DNA of 27,900 nucleotides from a virus: IMG/VR virus record IMGVR_UViG_3300025904_000143, positions 1 to 27,900 of that record, one strand, 5' to 3'. The position numbers and the translations under genes are program-made. Positions within the stretch are counted from its first letter, which is position 1. Each line of letters begins with the position of its first letter. Under the pieces are notes generated by a model that was not told the DNA's origin, did no database searches, and worked only from the letters and a program-made list of their open reading frames with translations. Below are positions 21,732-27,900 of the stretch, piece after piece.

Positions 21732-23801
21732 TCATTGCGTCTGAATATTAATCGAAGGCATATTAAACGTAATACTGAAAGGTGCCTGTCCGTTCATGGT
21801 TTCGTATTCACTGTAGGTGGCGGTGTTGATGACGATGGTTTGCCATTTTACCGGGTTCTTGTTCACCAGCATCTGCACTTTGGGCGAGTATTTGATGGAT
21901 TGTAATCCTTTGATGTCATTGACAGACAGATCTTCTGTCATTACCTTCATCTTTTGCCCGGCGTCTTTGGATATCACTTCCTCAATGCCTTCCTGGTTTT
22001 CCCAGTCGGACACAAAGTTTTTGATGATGGTGGCATTTTGCACATCGAGTGAAACTTCCTGGTTGTAAACGAAGCGATAGTATTCCCAGCTACCGCTTAA
22101 GCCTATCCAGCGCAAGTAAACCGAACGTTCGTCAACGGCATCGTCAATTCGGATGGTTTGGGTTTGGGTGATTGCGTGACGTGTTCCGCTTTCATCATTG
22201 TACTTTAAGGTTAGGGTGATGTAATGCGCTTCATCCGGGAAGCTTTCATTTATTAATAACCTGTTTAATCCCAATTGTACCGGAATCGGCGTAGTAGAAA
22301 TAGTTTGGCCTGATATGATGAGTTTGCTACTGTCCTGGTTTAAAAGCCATGAACCATCTTCGTTCAGCAGAAAGTTGGCCTGTGCATCGCCGGGTAGCGG
22401 ATTGCGGTTAATGTCGAGCTGGGTTAACTCGCAATAAATGTTCAGGCCCAGCAGGTTTTCGCTATAGATAAAACCAATATCAAAAGGATAGCCGTTGGAG
22501 TACGCAGGCTCGTCGAAATCTGTAACCCACTTTGCCAATTGCGAATTGTTACTTACTGATGCAAAGGGCACATATTCAGCCAAATTGCCGCCATATTTGC
22601 TACGCAGCTGTTTGGCCGAATAGACCACATAATAAGGATCGGCGATTGGTATATATGGCGAGGTGTAACCAACAGGCGTACCATCGTCCCAACTTTCGGC
22701 ATATTGAATTTGGTAGCTCGCGCTCAAGTTGTCGTCGCGGAAGTTTGGTTGGGCAAAGCTGCTTTCATCTTTGGCACGCAGCAGGCTTTGCAGGAAGTTG
22801 GAGAAATCGGCACGGGTAATGCCTTTTGCGTTCGGCCTGTTGGTAGCAGTGATGGTTTGCTGCTGACCGCTGAGCTTATCCTGGTAAGTGATCTGTGTAA
22901 GTACTTTATAATATGGCCGCAGACTGTTGATGTTGACATATCCGCCCGAAGATGACGGGATATAAGGCGCATCGATCACCAGGGAATTGTATTGCGCCTG
23001 GTAAACCGGGTAAACGCCATTGTATGCCCCCGCGCTGATGTAGATCATTTCGTCCGGCTTTATGCTGATGACCGTCGCATTAATATTGAGCTGCGGCTTT
23101 TGTGTTTGGTTATCCCGCGTGATGCTGGTCACCTCGAAATCTTTACGCTGATAAGTGAAGACGATAGGATTAAATGCCGCATTCCAGCGCGAGATATTGC
23201 CGCCGCCTAAGTCGACGGATGGATCACCGATCAGCAAGTTACGAACGGTAAGCAGGGTAAATTGCTTAACCGCAGTGCAATTATTGGCATCGCGAATGTA
23301 AGCAGTGTGGGAACCGCTGGTTAACCCGGTAAAAGTATGGGACGATTGATAATTGCCGGCATCCAAACTGTACTGGATTGGCCCATAGCTGGATGATGCA
23401 TTGATGGTGATCTGTCCATCAGCTGCGCCGGGTGCTGATTCTTTTCTATCAGTAACAACTGCATCGATGACAGCATCGCACACGGCAGGGTTCGGGCTTG
23501 GCGTGCCTGCGGCAGAATCGACCACGGTAAAATTACGAATGTCGACTATCATACCGTCCGAAGCCTGCTTGCGACTCAGGATGCCGCTGTAGATCAAGAG
23601 GCTTTGACCCGGAACGATGAAGCCGTGATTGTTGGTATTACCGGTATCGTAAAATGCAACAGTAACGGCCATATTGTTACCATTGGCGGGATTGTTGTTC
23701 TCGTCGGTAATAATGATATAGACATCGCCATTGGTATAGACGATGCCATTATCGGTGGTGCTCACCTGGTTGGTGATCTGGATTTGGGGAAATAAAGACA
23801 T
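21732..23801 (-). CDS. Large phage tail-like protein with SprB-type repeat
   Basis: A 689-residue protein. Residues 1-100 resemble a tail-associated opening (QIQITNQVSTTDNGIVYTNG). Residues about 108-184 form a SprB-type domain (CDAVIDAVVTDRKESAPGAADGQ-type start, then YSLDAGNYQSSHTFTGLTSG, then IRDANNCTAVKQFTL). This matches the PF13573 pattern 'YSLDG...FTGL.AG.YT..V.DANGCTA'. SprB repeats otherwise occur in gliding-motility adhesins of Bacteroidota. The remaining 500 residues are beta-rich without recognised domains. It lies beside the 701-residue tail protein and is probably part of the tail tip or a receptor-binding structure. Confidence 0.65.
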   Translation of the reverse strand: MSLFPQIQITNQVSTTDNGIVYTNGDVYIIITDENNNPANGNNMAVTVAFYDTGNTNNHGFIVPGQSLLIYSGILSRKQASDGMIVDIRNFTVVDSAAGTPSPNPAVCDAVIDAVVTDRKESAPGAADGQITINASSSYGPIQYSLDAGNYQSSHTFTGLTSGSHTAYIRDANNCTAVKQFTLLTVRNLLIGDPSVDLGGGNISRWNAAFNPIVFTYQRKDFEVTSITRDNQTQKPQLNINATVISIKPDEMIYISAGAYNGVYPVYQAQYNSLVIDAPYIPSSSGGYVNINSLRPYYKVLTQITYQDKLSGQQQTITATNRPNAKGITRADFSNFLQSLLRAKDESSFAQPNFRDDNLSASYQIQYAESWDDGTPVGYTSPYIPIADPYYVVYSAKQLRSKYGGNLAEYVPFASVSNNSQLAKWVTDFDEPAYSNGYPFDIGFIYSENLLGLNIYCELTQLDINRNPLPGDAQANFLLNEDGSWLLNQDSSKLIISGQTISTTPIPVQLGLNRLLINESFPDEAHYITLTLKYNDESGTRHAITQTQTIRIDDAVDERSVYLRWIGLSGSWEYYRFVYNQEVSLDVQNATIIKNFVSDWENQEGIEEVISKDAGQKMKVMTEDLSVNDIKGLQSIKYSPKVQMLVNKNPVKWQTIVINTATYSEYETMNGQAPFSITFNMPSINIQTQ

Positions 23802-23802
23802 G

Positions 23803-23950
23803 GTTGATTAGGTTGATTAGGTTAAGTGGTTGATTGAGTTGTATTGATTGTAGTGGTTGTAGAGGTTATCGACGTTATAAAGGTTGTAGTAGTTGAATAG
23901 ATCGGCTATTGACTTTGGTGTTAAAATTCAACTTAATCTAACTCAATCAA
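23803..23950. repeat. Short-repeat leader with complementary end
   Basis: GGTTGATTAGGTTGATTAGG and GTTGATTGAGTTGTATTG units run into GGTTGTAGTGGTTGTAGAGG, then the inverse AACTTAATCTAACTCAATCA appears at about 23930-23950. Two of the window's repeat families are joined here in a single leader, upstream of the 689-residue gene. Confidence 0.65.
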
Positions 23951-24355
23951 CCAACTCAGCGACGATACCGTCAATCAGCGGATCAAGTCGCAGATTAATA
24001 TTGGCTTCACTCAGTGGTTCGGACAGGATGCCTGGAGTGCCGGGGCAGCCGTTTTGGTCGATTGATTTTTTGATAGCCCAGGCGGCTTTGTCGGGGATGC
24101 CTTTGGCCTGGCACCATTGGTTGATGCGGTCGATCATGGGCGGACTGCCGGACATTGGTCCCGACTGGTAGGGCCGCGACCTGTTTCCAGTATTTGCAGG
24201 TAGCCCGGTAGTTGCAATTGACCGCTATCGCCATCAGTTTCGATTACGATTTGCTGCCCGGTTTGCCCGGTGGCGTATTTTCCATTTGATTGCATTGAAT
24301 GGATTAGGTCGGATTTGAGGGATTCTAAAAAAGAGGTTAAATGGTCATTAGTCAT
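23943..24355 (-). pseudogene. HK97-gp10-like tail protein, split by a frameshift
   Basis: The likely start is the ATG at 24355 (MTNDHLTSFLESLKSDLIHS). The frame reads sensibly through QLQLPGYLQILETGRGPTSR, then turns into QCPAVRP and stops at 24134. The adjacent frame resumes at 24155 as MSGSPPMIDRINQWCQAKGI, then DKAAWAIKKSIDQNGCPGTP, to the stop at 23943. The pair 'LE(T/Y)GR-P...' followed by 'I..W...KGI...AA(Y/W)AI...I...G' is the order found in HK97-gp10-like and related minor tail proteins. One base is missing or gained between 24147 and 24160. No slippery heptamer is seen there. Intact it would be about 135 residues. Confidence 0.6.
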
Positions 24356-24393
24356 TGAGGGTTGGTGGGTGTGGGATAGCATGTCGCAGATTT

Positions 24394-24526
24394 GACTCAC
24401 CCGGTCATTGCTTCGCTCGACCACCCTCTCTATGCTGCGCATAAAGAGGGGTTTTAATTCTTTTTCTTACCCTCTTTCCACAAAGTGGAGAGAGGGTCGA
24501 ACAGCGCAGCGCATTCGGGGTGAGTC
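24394..24526. repeat. MITE-like element, copy 2
   Basis: A 133-bp element with ends GACTCACCC and GGGTGAGTC. Hairpin 1 pairs 24424-24435 with 24439-24450 (core TATGC/GCATA). Hairpin 2 spans about 24469-24497 (core TCCAC/GTGGA). The right block GGTCGAACAGCGCAGCGCAT is identical to copy 1. It lies between the tail-completion gene and the split gp10-like gene. Confidence 0.8.
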
Positions 24527-24534
24527 TACGCGGA

Positions 24535-24981
24535 TTAATAATTTTCGAAATACATCGCAGCCAACGTGATTGTCAAGCTAACCCCCGTTGAGTTAACGTC
24601 GAATTTATTATAAACGGGCAGGCATTTGGCTTTGTCGCCGGCTTTGATGCGGAAATAGCGACCGTCGCCTTCGCGGTATTTGGAGGCTTTGACGATGAAT
24701 TCGTTCGCCATCCGGAGTGCCTGGTTCACATAATCTTCGTTTCCTGATGTGTATTGATCGAACTCGGTTTTGTAAAGAAACTCGAGATAGAGTGGGAATT
24801 TATTGTCTACCGAGCCATTCACCTGCGGCGAAAGGTCAATGGGCTGCAGAGGGTACAGGAACACGCACGGAAACGAGGCGTCATCCGCAAGCTGATTGAT
24901 CTCATTAACGGTTCCGTAAATAAAAGTGGGTTGCTCGGTAAGCGATTGAGTGATCGCTTCGATTTGATCTCTGATTGGCAT
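24535..24981 (-). CDS. Tail-completion/terminator-like phage protein
   Basis: A 148-residue soluble protein. The opening (MPIRDQIEAITQSLTEQPTF, then IYGTVNEINQLADDASFPCV) and a central beta segment (LYPLQPIDLSPQVNGSVDN) are followed by an amphipathic helix (NEDYVNQALRMANEFIVKAS). The C-terminal strand-rich part ends VSLTITLAAMYFENY. Size and layout match the tail-terminator/tail-completion proteins that cap the tail tube in siphophages. It lies next to the gp10-like gene, as expected for that module. The start is supported by the G-free leader (24985-25020) upstream. The assignment is from general resemblance. Confidence 0.6.
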   Translation of the reverse strand: MPIRDQIEAITQSLTEQPTFIYGTVNEINQLADDASFPCVFLYPLQPIDLSPQVNGSVDNKFPLYLEFLYKTEFDQYTSGNEDYVNQALRMANEFIVKASKYREGDGRYFRIKAGDKAKCLPVYNKFDVNSTGVSLTITLAAMYFENY

Positions 24982-24984
24982 GAG

Positions 24985-25022
24985 GTTGGTTTATTGGTCA
25001 TTGATCATTAGTTCATTGGTGT
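24985..25022. repeat. TTATTGGTCATTGATCATTA short-repeat leader
   Basis: Units of the same TGGTCATTAG family as 21633-21690, directly upstream of the tail-completion gene. Confidence 0.5.
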
Positions 25023-25049
25023 TGTCTGTGTCGGAATTTTAAAGAAAAA

Positions 25050-25115
25050 CGTCATTGCGATGAACGGCCCGAGCGGTGAAGAAGCAATCGCACGCTATAC
25101 AGAGCGAATAGGAAG
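25050..25115. repeat. CGTCATTGCG-family repeat, degenerate copy C
   Basis: CGTCATTGCGATGAACGGCC, then GAAGAAGCAATCGCACGCTATACAGAGCGAATAGG-type sequence. The left end and the GAAGCAATC / CTATACAG-GCGAATAGG blocks match copies A and B, but the right half is missing or unrelated, so it looks truncated next to the hairpin at 25127-25163. Confidence 0.6.
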
Positions 25116-25126
25116 TTTAGAACCCC

Positions 25127-25163
25127 TTTCTGGTTTAAGAGTTCAGCGCTCTTAAACCAGAAA
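25127..25163. terminator. Perfect 15-bp inverted repeat (hairpin)
   Basis: TTTCTGGTTTAAGAG (25127-25141) and CTCTTAAACCAGAAA (25149-25163) pair perfectly around a seven-base loop. There is no clean T-run on either strand. It could still act as a terminator between the tail-chaperone region and the next operon, or mark the end of an element. Confidence 0.4.
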
Positions 25164-25193
25164 AAGTGGTAACTTCGGCTAAGCTTTATCGGA

Positions 25194-25307
25194 ATGAAAG
25201 GACCTTTCTTTTGGACACCATGGAGAATCAGTATTGTTATATTTCTGTTTTCTATTCTCGTATTATGGGTGTTTTATGAGTTTTTTAGTCACGTTGGGTG
25301 TTGTTAA
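25194..25307 (+). CDS. Possible 37-residue membrane peptide
   Basis: A plus-strand frame, ATG at 25194 to TAA at 25305-25307, coding MKGPFFWTPWRISIVIFLFS, then ILVLWVFYEFFSHVGCC. The start-of-helix arginine, a long hydrophobic run (about 13-31) and a Cys-Cys end are those of a small inner-membrane protein. It lies alone in the 365-bp gap opposite to the phage operon, downstream of the 15-bp hairpin. No promoter match was found. Chance cannot be excluded. Confidence 0.35.
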   Translation: MKGPFFWTPWRISIVIFLFSILVLWVFYEFFSHVGCC

Positions 25308-25346
25308 AAATGCCTCAATCGTAACTCGTAATTCTAAAATCGTAAA

Positions 25347-25547
25347 TCACCTCTGCGCATTCAATAATTCCTGGTAGCGCCGCTGATATTCTGCTTCGGT
25401 CTTATTTAAAAGTAGTTTGGTTAGCACCCGGTCGTAGGGGAGGGCGAGGATTTCGACCCATTTGGTGACGTCGCCGCCGGCGAGGGAATTGACGGTGTTT
25501 ATGTATTTAAATTTTTCAAACGCCGCAACACCTGCCTTCTTCTCCAA
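25347..25547 (-). CDS. Frameshift extension of the tail-assembly chaperone
   Basis: Sixty-six codons overlapping the end of the 230-residue gene by 49 bases, in the -1 frame. There is no ATG, only a TTG at 25547 as a potential start, so independent translation is unlikely. Joined after the slippery site it adds 53 residues, KYINTVNSLAGGDVTKWVEI, then LALPYDRVLTKLLLNKTEAE, then YQRRYQELLNAQR. The result is a 281-residue fusion, as in lambda gpG-T. The extension is helical and ends in a basic tail. In the lambda model the G protein coats the tape measure and the T part recruits tail-tube subunits. The gene lies directly after the large terminase rather than before the tape measure, which is unusual. 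Confidence 0.7.
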   Translation of the reverse strand: MEKKAGVAAFEKFKYINTVNSLAGGDVTKWVEILALPYDRVLTKLLLNKTEAEYQRRYQELLNAQR

Positions 25548-26191
25548 TACAGATGCAGGCGCTGAAAGAACCCGATCTTCTGTTTCAATAAGTCGGGATA
25601 ACAGGAAAAAAAATGTTTGGCTATGGGTAGTGCCTCCGTTACCCTTAATTTTTTCACTTCTTCGTTGAATTCCTCGGCTTCGTATTCATCGTATCTTTTG
25701 CCAGTTGCCCTGCAAAAAAAGTATTGGGCCAACACGTTGCAGCAGGCTTTAAGCGATGGCTGAAAATGTTCCTGCCAGTTTTCTTCGCCGTACAGGCAGA
25801 TGTGGTAGTTGATCTCGTCGGCAATGATATCGCGCGCGGCTAAAAAAGCGCCGGCAGGTTCAACCGACAAATTATGGATCACCTTAACGTCCACCTTGCG
25901 CTTGCCCAGTATAAAGGTGACGCTATTCGGAACTGTCTCGTTGTTATACAGGTATTTGATCTGGTTGGCCAGCGATTCTACATATTCGCCGAAGATGCTG
26001 AAGTCGTCAAAATTAATGACGTTGTTGAGTTCTTCTTTCGGAATGCCTGAGAGAATGCTGATGGCATCCAGGTCGTTCAGGTAATGTTTTTCCTGCATCC
26101 CGATCATTTGACCGAGCGTGATCTCGTTAAGGATAGTAGGTATGCGCACCCTTAAGCTACCATCGATTGTCTTTAATGTTTTTTCGATCAT
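25499..26191 (-). CDS. Tail-assembly-chaperone-like protein (gpG-like)
   Basis: A 230-residue soluble protein, mostly helical. Residues about 1-75 include IRDGSLRVRIPTILNEITLG-type text (as read: SLRVRIPTILNEITLGQMIG), then DLDAISILSGIPKEELNNV. The middle has a beta/alpha segment (NSVTFILGKRKVDVKVIHNL). The C-terminus has AIPIAKHFF-type helices (VTEALPIAKHFFSCYPDLLK) and a basic end (LHLYWRRRQVLRRLKNLNT). The chaperone assignment rests chiefly on the overlapping -1 frame with a canonical slippery heptamer, the hallmark of phage tail chaperones. It starts 26 bp after the large terminase stop. No portal gene intervenes. Confidence 0.65.
   Translation of the reverse strand: MIEKTLKTIDGSLRVRIPTILNEITLGQMIGMQEKHYLNDLDAISILSGIPKEELNNVINFDDFSIFGEYVESLANQIKYLYNNETVPNSVTFILGKRKVDVKVIHNLSVEPAGAFLAARDIIADEINYHICLYGEENWQEHFQPSLKACCNVLAQYFFCRATGKRYDEYEAEEFNEEVKKLRVTEALPIAKHFFSCYPDLLKQKIGFFQRLHLYWRRRQVLRRLKNLNT
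25508..25514 (-). promoter_or_regulatory. Programmed -1 frameshift site A AAT TTA
   Basis: In the frame of the 230-residue gene the codons are TTG AAA AAT TTA AAT ACA TAA. The heptamer A AAT TTA is X XXY YYZ in the right phase, and both tRNAs can re-pair after slipping back one base (AAT to AAA, TTA to TTT). It lies just before the 0-frame stop. A weak downstream hairpin (TCGCC-GGC-GGCGA) starts about 24 bases after the heptamer, further than the usual 5-9. No strong pseudoknot is obvious. Confidence 0.75.
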
Positions 26192-26217
26192 AGATTAATC
26201 AAATTTGAGAGCGGCGC

Positions 26218-27411
26218 CTACGAGTTTGTTTCCTTATAGGGAAGTTTGCTTTTGGGCATAGCTAATTTACTGATTTTTAATTTATTTAATGCAATATATC
26301 TCAGCGGATCGATCAGGTGATTAAAACGGTCAACTGGTTCATTTATCGTTTTACCTGAACGATCCATCCGCCATTTGTATCGACTCAATTCTTCACGCAG
26401 ATTGATACTGTTCCTGGTGACGTTGAGCCTGTAACGTTTTAGAATATCGATGGAGTTCTTAACGCTGTCCGCACCTTTTTTTACGCTGGTCATATACCAA
26501 CCTAAACGTTTAAGCTCTTCAATTGATTTAGGTTCGGCGCTATCAGCAATTATTTCGGTTCGTTTGCTGATTCCAAGGCCGGTTAGCTTTTCTGATATAT
26601 CCAGGTTGGTTAAGCCGGTTTCGTATATCAGCTCGTTTATCCATAGCTCACCGTTGTAACGGTACACCTCGATGCAGCCGGTTTCATCGTTGGTAAAGCC
26701 AAAATCAAGCCCCAGTGCCAGCAGGTTTGCGTCCTTAGGAATGGTGTCGCATAGTTTCCAATTAGTAAGGACGAGGCCGTTGACCTTTCCGGTAAGTCCG
26801 CGTGCATACACTTTCCATTGTTCTTCATCCACCTGCCGGAGCGATTCGATCTTATTGTGCGTACCATCATCAAGGAATGGATTATGGCGATGGTCGGATA
26901 TAATAAGCTTCACATCGCCTCGCCCAATTAAATTGTCATGTACCCAAAAAGCTGCGTTAGGGTTATAGTCGATATAGATCCGTTTTCGCGTTCGCAAAGC
27001 CAGTTCACTGTAGATCTGCCAGTCTATGCCATTCGCCTCGTTTATAAATAAATAATCTCTTTTTCCTGACTTCGCATCCTGTGCATCTGAATAACTTTTG
27101 AATTCTACGATGCTGCTGTTATTAAACAAAAAAACACGGTCGGACTTTGTATAAGATTTGACGCTTGCCCTTATCTGTTCGGAATCATTATACATTTTCA
27201 GGGCATCACGCAGGGCACCGGCTTTTAGGTTTGGAATGTCTTGCCCGACAACGGTGATTACCTGTTTCGATTGTTTACAGGCAATCCTAAAAAGCACCTG
27301 CATAATGGCGTAAGTTTTGCCCGAACTGGTTCCGCCCTGGTTGACCACAATCGGTGCCGTGGCCTCATGATTTGCAGGGAAAAGTACAGAGGTTTGTTGC
27401 TTTGCCGGCAT
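26218..27411 (-). CDS. Phage terminase large subunit (packaging ATPase/nuclease)
   Basis: A 397-residue PBSX/Terminase_3-type packaging motor that cuts concatemeric DNA and drives it into the prohead. The ATPase domain has Walker A at about residues 25-33 (QGGTSSGKT) and a Walker-B-like strand YLFINEANG (about 120-128, with Asn-Glu in place of Asp-Glu). The RNase H-fold nuclease domain has acidic residues at the three expected places: Asp236 in LGLDFGFTND, Asp290 in EIIADSAEPKS, and Asp368 in NHLIDPLRY. The protein is full length for the family. It is 33 bp downstream of the small terminase and 26 bp upstream of the chaperone-like gene. A portal gene, normally next, is absent here. Confidence 0.97.
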   Translation of the reverse strand: MPAKQQTSVLFPANHEATAPIVVNQGGTSSGKTYAIMQVLFRIACKQSKQVITVVGQDIPNLKAGALRDALKMYNDSEQIRASVKSYTKSDRVFLFNNSSIVEFKSYSDAQDAKSGKRDYLFINEANGIDWQIYSELALRTRKRIYIDYNPNAAFWVHDNLIGRGDVKLIISDHRHNPFLDDGTHNKIESLRQVDEEQWKVYARGLTGKVNGLVLTNWKLCDTIPKDANLLALGLDFGFTNDETGCIEVYRYNGELWINELIYETGLTNLDISEKLTGLGISKRTEIIADSAEPKSIEELKRLGWYMTSVKKGADSVKNSIDILKRYRLNVTRNSINLREELSRYKWRMDRSGKTINEPVDRFNHLIDPLRYIALNKLKISKLAMPKSKLPYKETNS

Positions 27412-27444
27412 TTGAGTTATAGTAATGTGTTGGTAATTTTATTT

Positions 27445-27900
27445 TTATAGTGCAACATCCCCTTCAGAAAAGGCGAGTGGTGGCCCTGAACGGATGAGCT
27501 CGGTTTTGAGGTCTATATTTGTGGCCCCGGACGGTCTGTTATTGTAGCGATCATTCCATCCCAGGCCTTTTAACGCAAAAATGGCACCTGAAGACGGCCC
27601 GTTAAGCAGCTTTTTTTCATATTCGGCCATGATACGTAGACGAGCGCGTTGAAGTAATCCGGAGTATTTGCCCTTAGCTTCGTGTAGCTCCATCTGCGTA
27701 AGGTTACTAAAACCCAGGTGAAAAGCTAATCCGGCAATAGTAGGAGGTTCAGGTTCACGATCATAAACCTTTACATCCTTTAATTCGCCTTTGACTTCCT
27801 TTTGTTCGATAGGATATTCGCCTTCAATCCATTTGAAATAACACGTGATAAGGCTGTCCAGCTCTTCAGCTGAAGTAAATTTTTTCTTAGTCTTTTTCAT
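27445..27900 (-). CDS. Phage terminase small subunit
   Basis: The first 151 residues from an ATG exactly at the window edge, so an upstream extension cannot be excluded. The N-terminus is basic (MKKTKKKFTSAEELDSLITC), and a helix-turn-helix-like segment follows (PPTIAGLAFHLGFSNLTQME). The middle is helical (RARLRIMAEYEKKLLNG), and the C-terminus has the common block AIFALKGLGWNDRYN. These are the features of the DNA-recognition subunit of Bacteroidota phage terminases. It assembles into a ring that recognises the packaging site and recruits the large subunit. The short (33-bp) gap to the large subunit supports the call. Confidence 0.85.
   Translation of the reverse strand: MKKTKKKFTSAEELDSLITCYFKWIEGEYPIEQKEVKGELKDVKVYDREPEPPTIAGLAFHLGFSNLTQMELHEAKGKYSGLLQRARLRIMAEYEKKLLNGPSSGAIFALKGLGWNDRYNNRPSGATNIDLKTELIRSGPPLAFSEGDVAL

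Noticed and set aside
24134-24160. A second programmed frameshift in the gp10-like gene
   Set aside because: No X XXY YYZ heptamer exists at the overlap, and the family is not known to use frameshifting; an indel is simpler.

Overview
The window looks like part of a genome of the phylum Bacteroidota, most likely Sphingobacteriaceae (Mucilaginibacter/Pedobacter-like). The signs are: lipoproteins with a short lipobox, a Bacteroidota-style signal peptidase I with a long insertion, a SprB-type repeat, a TTTG/TAnnTTTG promoter, little Shine-Dalgarno sequence, and CGTCATTGCGAG-type intergenic repeats. Most of the window is a tailed-phage genome (prophage), coded almost entirely on the minus strand, so it reads from right to left.

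Layout in the direction of transcription: small and large terminase (27.9-26.2 kb); a tail-assembly-chaperone-like gene with a textbook -1 ribosomal frameshift site (26.2-25.3 kb); a tail-completion-like protein and a frame-disrupted HK97-gp10-like gene (25.0-23.9 kb); two large tail/baseplate-like proteins, one with a SprB-type repeat (23.8-19.5 kb); a secreted-protein gene with its own promoter (19.45 kb); an unusually short tape-measure protein (18.8-17.7 kb); and a small HTH-like gene (17.4 kb). A host-like block follows (17.3-13.4 kb): signal peptidase I, a lipoprotein, a small unknown gene, and plus-strand SGNH hydrolase and small membrane protein genes. Next comes a head module (13.3-10.4 kb): ClpP-type prohead protease, a scar where a capsid-like N-terminus abuts a portal-like C-terminus, and a head-tail-connector-like protein. 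Then fibre and adhesin genes (9.85-6.5 kb: collagen-like fibre, a frameshifted 140-codon gene, a duplicated beta-rich adhesin), probable cargo (a polytopic membrane protein and a secreted beta-helix protein, 6.3-3.3 kb), a lysis cassette (GH24 endolysin, spanin/holin-like membrane protein, a 148-aa gene; 2.95-1.65 kb), and a replication-type winged-helix gene with an unknown partner (1.5-0 kb).

The prophage looks damaged. No complete portal or major capsid gene is visible, four places are frame-disrupted, the tape measure is short, and the module order is unusual. Some frameshifts could instead be sequence errors. No integrase, repressor, tRNA or attachment site is visible.

The intergenic DNA is dense with structure. 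There are C-free (on the mRNA strand, G-free) short-repeat leaders before many phage genes; two copies of a ~134-bp MITE-like element whose stems covary; three copies of a CGTCATTGCG repeat; and a 16-bp palindrome that sits at the same GCTTCG context in two unrelated repeats. A ~580-bp repeat nest includes a possible pseudoknot. The clearest biological signals are the A AAT TTA frameshift site, the covarying MITE pair, the capsid/portal scar and the G-free leaders.
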